From NCBI GenBank assembly GCA_003220975.1, contig QHTX01000084.1, positions 3,052 to 22,832 on the forward strand: a DNA stretch of 19,781 bases, written 5' to 3'. The notes beneath the pieces are model-generated. The model was not told the origin of the DNA. It did no database searches and worked only from the letters and a program-made list of their open reading frames with translations. Origin of the DNA: Gemmatimonadota bacterium. GTDB taxonomy: Bacteria; Gemmatimonadota; Gemmatimonadetes; Gemmatimonadales; GWC2-71-9. Positions 6,683 to 13,080 of this stretch are shown one piece after another. A program made the translations under genes and the position numbers. The stretch's first letter is position 1; each line of letters begins with the position of its first letter.

Positions 6683-9600
6683 CCGACACCGCGGCCCGGC
6701 TGCGGCGGCTGGGGCTGCCGCACGCCCGCGCCCGCGCCGGAGCGGTCCTGCTCGCGAGCGCGGGCGTCGCCTTTGGCAGTGCGGCAGCCGGGCTGGCGCT
6801 CGCACCGCGCGTGGCGGCGGTGCTGGGGGCCTGGCTGTTCATCGCGGCGGCCGCGGGCGTTGCGGCATGGCTCGTGCGCCGGGCGCGCCGCCGGGCGGCG
6901 CCGCCCGTCGTGGGACGGCTCGTCGAGGCGATGGCGGGGATCCGCGCCGGTAGCGTCGTCGGGCTGCTCGCGCCCCCCACCCGGACGGCAGGCGCGAGTG
7001 CGGACCTGCTCAGGCTCGCGGACCACCGCGCCGCCGCGCTGGTCGAGGGGGCGGCCCCGGCCGTGGGCCGGTTCCTGTGGCGCGGCACGCGGGCGTCGCT
7101 CGGCGCAGGGGCGTGCGCGGCCGCCGTCGGCGCGGCGCTCTTCGTCGCGGCCTCGCCCGGCGGTGCCCCGGCGGCCGCGTTCTGGCATCCGCTCCGCGCC
7201 CTCGCCGACGCCCGCGCGCCCGTGCGCCTCTCCCTCGACCGGGTGGCCGTGCGGCGCGGTGACACGGTCACCGCCACCATCGAAGTCCCCGCGGGAGCGC
7301 GCGCCGTCCTGTGGACGCGCGGGCCGGGGGAGCCGTGGCGGCCCGCCCCCGTCGCGCTCGATTCGCTGGGCCGCGCCGTCCGGCGCCTCGGGCCCCTGGA
7401 CGCCGACCTCTATCTCCGCGCGACGAGCGGCGGCCGGCGCAGCGCCGAGCGTAAGGTCACGGTCGCGTTGCCCGCGTTCCTCGCGGGGCTCGAGCTGATA
7501 GCCCGCTATCCCGCCTATCTGGCGCGCCCCGACGAGCCGCTCGTCGGGGGCCCCCCCTCCGACACCATCCCGCTGCCCGAGGGCACCGCGATCCTCACGA
7601 GCGGGACGGCGAGCGTGCCGCTCAAGAGCGCGGCGTGGCGCCACGGGGCTAGGCGGGCGCCGCTCGCCGTCGCGCGCACCGGGTTCTCGGGCCGCCTCGC
7701 ACCGGTCGGGGCAGGGGTATGGGTGCTCGATCTCGCGACGGCGGACGGCAGTCTGCTCGAAGGCGATGTGCCCGAGCTGCGGCTGCGGGTGGTCCCCGAC
7801 TCGGCGCCGGTGGTCGCGGTGCCGATCCCGGGGCGCGACACGACGCTGCCGTTGTCGCTGCGCCAGCCGCTCGTGGTGGACGCGCGGGACGGCCACGGGT
7901 TGACGCGGCTCGGGGTGGTGAGCTGGCGCGTGAGCCGGACGGGGAAAGTGGGGCAGGCCGTGCGCGAGTCGCTGATCGTGCAGGGCGAGCTCGACGCCGG
8001 GCGGCGCGGCCTGCTGCCCGGCGACACGCTACGGCTTCGGGTCGACGCGTGGGACAACGCTCCCACGCGGCACGTCGGCCGTAGCGCCGAGCTCGCGCTG
8101 CGGCTGCCGAGCCTGGAGGAGCTGCGTGCGGCGACCCGCCAAGCCACGGCGGCGCTCGCGGCGGCGGGCGACTCACTGGCGGAGGCGCAGCGCGAGCTGG
8201 GCGCGCGCACGAGCGATCTCGCCGAGCAGCGCTCGCGCGACGCGTCGGCGTCGCGGCGCCCGCCCCCCGGGGAGAGCGGGCGCGAGGGCACGCTCCCCTT
8301 CCAGGCGACCGAGCGCGCCCAGGCGGTGGCGCGCGAGCAGGCGGCGTTGCAGCAGCGCGTCGAGCAGCTGTCACGGGCGGTCGAGGAGATTGCCCGCGCC
8401 GCACGCGCGGCGGGGATCGACGACACGGCGTTCCAGGCGCGGCTGCGCGAGGTGCAGGAGCTGCTGCAGCGCGCCGTGACGCCGCAGCTCGAGCAGCGGC
8501 TGCGCGAGCTCCAGGACGCGCTGGCGAAGCTCGATCCCGAGGCCGCGCGCCAAGCGCTCGAGCGGCTCGCCGAAGCGCAGCAGCAGCTCAAGGCCGAGCT
8601 GGAGCGCAGCCAGGAGCTGTTCCGGCGCGCGGCGGTGGAGGGGGCGCTCGCCTCCCTCGCTGCCGACGCGGAGGACCTGAAGCGCCGGCAAGGCGAGTGG
8701 AACCGCGACGACGCGGCGCGGCCCGACAGCGCCGCGGCGGCGCGCCAGCGCGCCCTGGCGGAGCGCGCCGACTCGCTTGCGGCGGGGATCGACCAGGTCG
8801 CGAAGGATCTCGGCGCGCCCCGGCCATCCCTGGCGCGGCCCGCGCAGGCCGCGCGCAACGCGCGCGCCGCCATGCAGCGCGCCGCGCGGGCGGCGGACGA
8901 CCGGCAGGCGGGCGAGGCGCAGCAGGCCGGTCAGCAGGCCGAGCAACAGCTCGAGGACGTGCCCGACCAGCTGCGCGGCCAGCGGGACTCGCTCGCCCAG
9001 CAGTGGCGCGCGGAGGCGCTCGCGGCGCTCGACCGCGCGCTGTCCGAGACGGCCGCGCTGGCGGAGCGCCAGGAGGGAGTGGCCGAAGCGCTGCGCAGCG
9101 GCGAGGCGGGCGCGGCGACCCGCTCGCAGCAGGCATCGATCGAGGAGGGCACCGACGCCGTGGGCCGTCAGGTCCGCGAGGCCGCAGGGAAGCACGCGCT
9201 CGTTTCCCCCCAGCTCGAAGGGGCGCTCGGCTTCGCGAAACGGCAGATGGCGGCGGCGCAGGCGCAGCTCGAGGAGGCGGACGTGAGTCCCGGAGAGGCC
9301 GCGGGGCTGGCGGAGCAGGCGGTGGACGCCTTGAATGCCACGGCGCTCGCGCTGGCCCGCAGCCGCAGTCAGGTGAGCGGCGCGCAATCGGGGAGCGGGT
9401 TCGCCGAAGCCGTGGAGCAGCTCGCGCGGCTGGCGCGCGATCAGCAGGGGCTGAACGGCCAGGCGCAGGGGCTGCTCCCGCTGATCGGCCCGAGCGGTCA
9501 GGCGGTGCTCGAGCAGCTGCGGGCCCTCGCCGCCCGCCAGCGCGCCCTCGCCGAGCAGCTCGAGCGCCTCAAGGCGGAGGGGACGAGCCCCGCGGCTGCG

Positions 9601-9933
9601 GCGCTCGCCCAGGAAGCCCGCGAGCTGGCGCGCCAGCTCGAGGCCGGACGCCTCGATCAGCAGACCATCCGGCGCCAGCAGCAGCTGTACCGCCGGCTGC
9701 TGGACGCGGGCCGGACCCTGCAGGGCGAGGAGCCCGACGAGAAGCAGGAGCGCGTGAGCCGCGCCGCGACCGGCGACAGCGTCCACATTCCCGAAGTCCT
9801 GAAGCCGGGCGCCACCGGCGCGGGCCCGAAGCTCCGCTATCCCACGTGGGAGGAGCTCGGGGGGCTCACCCCCGAGCAACGGCGGCTCGTCCTGGAGTAC
9901 TTCCGCAGGCTCAATGCGCCCGCACCGCGGTGA
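6679..9933 (+). CDS. DUF4175-like large membrane protein with long coiled coil
   Basis: 1084 aa from the GTG at 6679, overlapping the DUF4159 stop as GTGA. Hydrophobic segments at about 20-41, 45-66 and 141-159 are likely transmembrane helices. Residues 180-475 look beta-rich, with a possible bacterial Ig-like or sugar-binding character (DRVAVRRGDTVTATIEVP; LELIARYPAYLARPDEPLVG). Residues 478-1030 are a very long Ala/Gln/Glu/Arg-rich helical region with clear heptads (for example LEQRLRELQDALAKLDPEAA), and the C-terminus is WEELGGLTPEQRRLVLEYF. This architecture and the gene order beside DUF4159 fit the DUF4175 family, predicted envelope proteins. The coiled-coil domain should face the periplasm if the third helix is the last one. 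Function is unknown; the family call is from architecture and context rather than a motif I can verify. Confidence 0.8.
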   Translation: MTDTAARLRRLGLPHARARAGAVLLASAGVAFGSAAAGLALAPRVAAVLGAWLFIAAAAGVAAWLVRRARRRAAPPVVGRLVEAMAGIRAGSVVGLLAPPTRTAGASADLLRLADHRAAALVEGAAPAVGRFLWRGTRASLGAGACAAAVGAALFVAASPGGAPAAAFWHPLRALADARAPVRLSLDRVAVRRGDTVTATIEVPAGARAVLWTRGPGEPWRPAPVALDSLGRAVRRLGPLDADLYLRATSGGRRSAERKVTVALPAFLAGLELIARYPAYLARPDEPLVGGPPSDTIPLPEGTAILTSGTASVPLKSAAWRHGARRAPLAVARTGFSGRLAPVGAGVWVLDLATADGSLLEGDVPELRLRVVPDSAPVVAVPIPGRDTTLPLSLRQPLVVDARDGHGLTRLGVVSWRVSRTGKVGQAVRESLIVQGELDAGRRGLLPGDTLRLRVDAWDNAPTRHVGRSAELALRLPSLEELRAATRQATAALAAAGDSLAEAQRELGARTSDLAEQRSRDASASRRPPPGESGREGTLPFQATERAQAVAREQAALQQRVEQLSRAVEEIARAARAAGIDDTAFQARLREVQELLQRAVTPQLEQRLRELQDALAKLDPEAARQALERLAEAQQQLKAELERSQELFRRAAVEGALASLAADAEDLKRRQGEWNRDDAARPDSAAAARQRALAERADSLAAGIDQVAKDLGAPRPSLARPAQAARNARAAMQRAARAADDRQAGEAQQAGQQAEQQLEDVPDQLRGQRDSLAQQWRAEALAALDRALSETAALAERQEGVAEALRSGEAGAATRSQQASIEEGTDAVGRQVREAAGKHALVSPQLEGALGFAKRQMAAAQAQLEEADVSPGEAAGLAEQAVDALNATALALARSRSQVSGAQSGSGFAEAVEQLARLARDQQGLNGQAQGLLPLIGPSGQAVLEQLRALAARQRALAEQLERLKAEGTSPAAAALAQEARELARQLEAGRLDQQTIRRQQQLYRRLLDAGRTLQGEEPDEKQERVSRAATGDSVHIPEVLKPGATGAGPKLRYPTWEELGGLTPEQRRLVLEYFRRLNAPAPR

Positions 9934-11782
9934 ATGCGTGGTCGCACCCGCCCGGGATTCCCGCCCTGAAGGGTGGGCTCGGCGAATCGTTGCCCTAAAG
10001 GGCAATGCCCTTCAGGGCAGCGCCGGGCCGAGCCCAGGCTTCAGCCTGGGAATAACCGGGCTCGCGCTGTCGTTGCTGTTGCCCCTTCGGTCCCTCCCCG
10101 CCCAGGCCATCGGCCAGGGGGTCGAGCTCGAGCGCGCCGGCCAATACGACCGGGCGGCGAGCCTTTACTTCGCGACGCTGCGCGCTGATCCGACGAACCT
10201 CGCGGCGCTGCTCGGCCTCGAGCGTGTCCTGCCGCCTCTCAACCGGCTCGAGGAGCTCCTGCCCGTGGCACGACGCGCCGCGGCCGCCGGTCCGCAACGC
10301 GCCGCCCTGCGGGGCGTGCTGCTTCGGACCTATGTGGCGTTGAGCGAGACGGACAGCGCGCGGTCCGTGGCGCTCGCGTGGGCGGCCGACGCCCCGCGCG
10401 ACGAGGCCCCGTACCGCGACTGGGCGATCGCGCTCGAGGACTACCACCACCACGATGCGGCGCGCGAGGTGCTGCTGCTCGGCCGGCGCGCCGTCGGTCG
10501 CCCCGCCGCGTTCGCCATCGAGCTCGCCGAGCTCGACCAGCGCACCGGAGACTGGGAGAGCGCGGCGCGCGAGTGGGCGGCCGCCGTCACGGAGTCGCCG
10601 GCGCAGCTTCCCAATGCCGCGGGCGACCTGTCGGAAGCTCCCGAGGTGCAACGCGAGCGCGTGACGCGCGTCCTCACGAGCGGCGATCCGCCCGCCGTCA
10701 CGCGCCGGCTCGCGGGCGAATTGCTGCTCGGATGGGGTCAGCCTCAGCGCGCGTGGGACGTGTTCGCGCCGAGCGTGGCCACGCCGTCAGCCGACGCGGC
10801 GTACGCGCTGCGGCGCTTCGCCGATCTCGCTGCGGCGTCGAACACGCCTGCCGCGCGCCGGGTGGGGGCGCTCGCGCTCGCCCGGTTCGCGGAGATGGTC
10901 CCGGAACCCCTCGCCGTGCGCGCCCGAGCCGACGCGGCCCGGGCGTTCCTCGAGGCCGGCGACCGCGCCGCGGCGCGTGACGTGCTCGAGCGCGTCGCGC
11001 GGGACTCGGCGGCGCCGGCCGACGCGCAGGCGCTCGCGCAGAGCGCGGTGATCGAAGCTTTGATCGACGGGGGGCAGCTCGACGAAGCGGGACGGCGGCT
11101 GGACGCCGAAGGCCGGCTCACCGCGGAGGGCCGCGCCGCGCTCCGCCTCCGGCTCGCGGAGGCATGGGTCAGGCGCGGCGACCTCGACCGCGCCGCCCAA
11201 GCCCTCGCGCGCGATTCCAGCGTCGACGCGCTGGCGCAGCGAGGCTGGATCGCCCTGTACCGCGGTCGCGTGCAGGAGGCGCAGCAGCTGTTCAAGGCGG
11301 CGGGACCGTACGCCGGGCACCGGCGCGACGCCACCGAGCGGAGCGCCATGCTCGCGTTGCTGCAACAGATCCCGACCGCGACGTTCCCCGAGCTGGGCGC
11401 GGCCCTGCTGACGCTCGCCCGGGGCGACTCGGTGCCCGCGGTTGCCGCCCTGCGGCTCGCGGCTGTGCATCTGGAAACGGGGGGGAGCGGCGGAGGGCGG
11501 CCGGACATTCTCCTGGTCGCGGGGCGCGTGGCCGCGCGGCTCGGGCCCGACGAGCGGCGCGTCGCGCTCGCGCTGTTTGCCGAGGTCGTGAGGACCGGCG
11601 GGTCCGGTGCGGCGGCGCCCGCAGCGGAGCTCGAGTGGGCGCGCCTGCTCGAGCGCGACCAGCGCACCGCCGAGGCGATCCAGCATCTCGAGCACTTGAT
11701 CCTCAGCTATCCCGGGAGCGCGGTCGTGCCCGAGGCGCGCCGCGAGCTCGAGCGCGCGAAGGGAGCGATTCCCAAGTCGTGA
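9914..11782 (+). CDS. Tetratricopeptide-repeat protein, probably exported
   Basis: 622 aa if read from the ATG at 9914, which overlaps the previous gene by 20 bases; a GTG at 9938 is in the same frame. The first 45 codons run through a REP-like palindromic element and look unlike protein-coding sequence, so the real start is doubtful. The next part, GITGLALSLLLPLRSLPAQA, is a good signal-peptide core with an A-x-A cleavage site, after which QGVELERAGQYDRAASLYFA begins a TPR unit. Further helical pairs continue to the C-terminus, ending in a clear TPR (RTAEAIQHLEHLILSYPGSA). TPR proteins mediate protein-protein contacts; here the likely partners are the flanking DUF4175-like and DUF4159 proteins. 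The stop overlaps the next start (GTGA). Confidence 0.8.
   Translation: MRPHRGECVVAPARDSRPEGWARRIVALKGNALQGSAGPSPGFSLGITGLALSLLLPLRSLPAQAIGQGVELERAGQYDRAASLYFATLRADPTNLAALLGLERVLPPLNRLEELLPVARRAAAAGPQRAALRGVLLRTYVALSETDSARSVALAWAADAPRDEAPYRDWAIALEDYHHHDAAREVLLLGRRAVGRPAAFAIELAELDQRTGDWESAAREWAAAVTESPAQLPNAAGDLSEAPEVQRERVTRVLTSGDPPAVTRRLAGELLLGWGQPQRAWDVFAPSVATPSADAAYALRRFADLAAASNTPAARRVGALALARFAEMVPEPLAVRARADAARAFLEAGDRAAARDVLERVARDSAAPADAQALAQSAVIEALIDGGQLDEAGRRLDAEGRLTAEGRAALRLRLAEAWVRRGDLDRAAQALARDSSVDALAQRGWIALYRGRVQEAQQLFKAAGPYAGHRRDATERSAMLALLQQIPTATFPELGAALLTLARGDSVPAVAALRLAAVHLETGGSGGGRPDILLVAGRVAARLGPDERRVALALFAEVVRTGGSGAAAPAAELEWARLLERDQRTAEAIQHLEHLILSYPGSAVVPEARRELERAKGAIPKS
9960..10050 (+). 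repeat. REP-like multi-hairpin palindromic element, copy 1
   Basis: Four hairpins pack into 91 bases: 9960-9977 (8-bp stem with one G-T pair, GA loop), TGCCCTAAAGGGCA at 9991-10004, TGCCCTTCAGGGCA at 10006-10019, and CCCAGGCTTCAGCCTGGG at 10033-10050 (8-bp perfect stem, TC loop). An outer 9-bp perfect stem, GGGCTCGGC at 9975-9983 with GCCGAGCCC at 10027-10035, encloses the two middle hairpins. It lies across the junction between the DUF4175-like and TPR genes and shares its architecture with the element at 17711-17774. It could be a mobile REP-type sequence and an mRNA structural or processing element. Confidence 0.85.
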
Positions 11783-13080
11783 AGCGGAGAGAGTTTCTGC
11801 AGGCGGTTAGTCGGATAGGCGGATGGGCGGTTAGTGCGCGTCTGCTCGCCTACTATCCGCCTATCCGCCTGTCCGCCTATCCGTCGCTGCTCATTCCCAT
11901 GGACGACGCGCAATCCGACCACCTGAAGGCGTACGGCGTCACCTACCGCGTCGTGCAGGCGGGGATCAAGGCCGAGTGGCTGCTCAACTACCGCGGGGGG
12001 TCGTTCCTCGTCCCGGACGGCCCGGCGATCCGGCGCGACGCGACGCTCGCGGGGGTGGGCTTCGAGGCGGTGGACGACGGCCAGGTGGCGGGGATCCGCG
12101 GCGAGATCGAGGCGAACAACATGGACGCCGTGCCGCTCGAGAAGGCGCCCAAGGTCGCCGTGTACGTGCCGCCCAACGCCCCGCCGTGGGACGACGCCGT
12201 CACGATGGCGCTCCAGTACGCGGGCATCCCGTTCGAGAAGGTGTGGGACTTCGAGGTGGTCGCGGGCAAGCTGCCCACCTACGACTGGCTGCACCTGCAT
12301 CACGAGGATTTCACCGGCCAGTACTCGAAGTTCTACTTGATCTACGCGGGCGCGCCCTGGCTCGCCGAGATGGTGCGCTTCAACGGCGACGCGGCGCGGC
12401 GGCTCGGGTTCGAGACCGTGCCGGACCTGAAGAAGGCGGTGGCGCGGAAGATCCGCGACTTCGTGGAGAACGGCGGGTTCCTGTTCGCCATGTGCACCGC
12501 GACCGAAACGATCGACTTGGCGCTCGCGGCGGAGCGTGTGGACATCGCCGCCGCCTTCGCGGACGGCACACCGATGGACCCCCAGGCGGACAGAAAGCTC
12601 GACTGGACGCGGGCGCTGGCGTTCACCGGGGCGCACGTCGAGCCGAACCCGCAGATCGCGAGCTTCTCCGACATCGACGGCCATCAGGTGAATGCGGGGC
12701 CGCGCCGCCAACCGCTCGGCGCGTTCAAGCTGTTCAACTTCAGCGCCAAGATCGACCCCGTGCCCACGATGCTGGTACAGAGCCACCGCCAGGTGATTCC
12801 GGACTTCTACGGCCTCACCACGTCGTTCGTGCGCGATCGCCTGAAGCCGAGCGACCTGGTGCTGGCCGACGAGGAAGGCGCGCCCTGGGTCAAGTACATC
12901 CACGGCGACCACGGCAAGGGAACGTGGACGTTCTTCGGCGGGCACGATCCCGAAGACCAGCAGCACCAGATCGGCGACCCGCCGACCGACCTGTCGCTCC
13001 ACCCGCATTCGCCGGGCTACCGGCTGATCCTCAACAACGTGCTCTTCCCGGCGGCGAAGAAGCGCGAGCTGAAGACGTGA
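11779..13080 (+). CDS. Tat-exported GATase-like protein of the 'asparagine synthetase B' annotation family
   Basis: 433 aa from the GTG at 11779 (GTGA overlap with the TPR stop). The N-terminus MKRREFLQAVSRIGG has the twin-arginine consensus, so it is probably exported folded. Conserved blocks are LLIPMDDAQSDHLKAYGVTY, WLLNYRGGSFLVPDG, YDWLHLHHEDFTGQYSKFY (168-186), VENGGFLFAMCTATETIDLA (229-248), GTWTFFGGHDPEDQQHQIGD and HPHSPGYRLILNNVLFPAAK. I recognise this pattern from Bacteroidota and related phyla, where database names call it asparagine synthetase B; yet it has neither a PP-loop synthetase motif nor an N-terminal Cys glutaminase. The GGFLFAMC segment, with Cys239, resembles the nucleophile elbow of class I GATase-like folds and the equivalent strand of DUF4159. 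Real activity is unknown. Codons 12-35 lie in an inverted repeat. Confidence 0.85.
   Translation: MKRREFLQAVSRIGGWAVSARLLAYYPPIRLSAYPSLLIPMDDAQSDHLKAYGVTYRVVQAGIKAEWLLNYRGGSFLVPDGPAIRRDATLAGVGFEAVDDGQVAGIRGEIEANNMDAVPLEKAPKVAVYVPPNAPPWDDAVTMALQYAGIPFEKVWDFEVVAGKLPTYDWLHLHHEDFTGQYSKFYLIYAGAPWLAEMVRFNGDAARRLGFETVPDLKKAVARKIRDFVENGGFLFAMCTATETIDLALAAERVDIAAAFADGTPMDPQADRKLDWTRALAFTGAHVEPNPQIASFSDIDGHQVNAGPRRQPLGAFKLFNFSAKIDPVPTMLVQSHRQVIPDFYGLTTSFVRDRLKPSDLVLADEEGAPWVKYIHGDHGKGTWTFFGGHDPEDQQHQIGDPPTDLSLHPHSPGYRLILNNVLFPAAKKRELKT
11812..11883 (+). repeat. Inverted array of 8-base units inside a Tat signal region
   Basis: Bases 11812-11834 pair with 11861-11883 with one mismatch and two G-T pairs, leaving a 26-base loop. 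The left arm is built of GGCGGATA-like 8-base units, the right of TATCCGCC-like units. The element is 72 bases (24 codons) and encodes residues 12-35, that is the hydrophobic part of the Tat signal and the first mature residues, without an in-frame stop. Its unit sequence differs from the array at 5975-6079 but the design is the same. Confidence 0.85.

Noticed and set aside
11164..13080. A 638-codon frame extending the Tat protein upstream
   Set aside because: The twin-arginine motif immediately after the GTG at 11779 fixes the start; the upstream part is shadow of the TPR gene.
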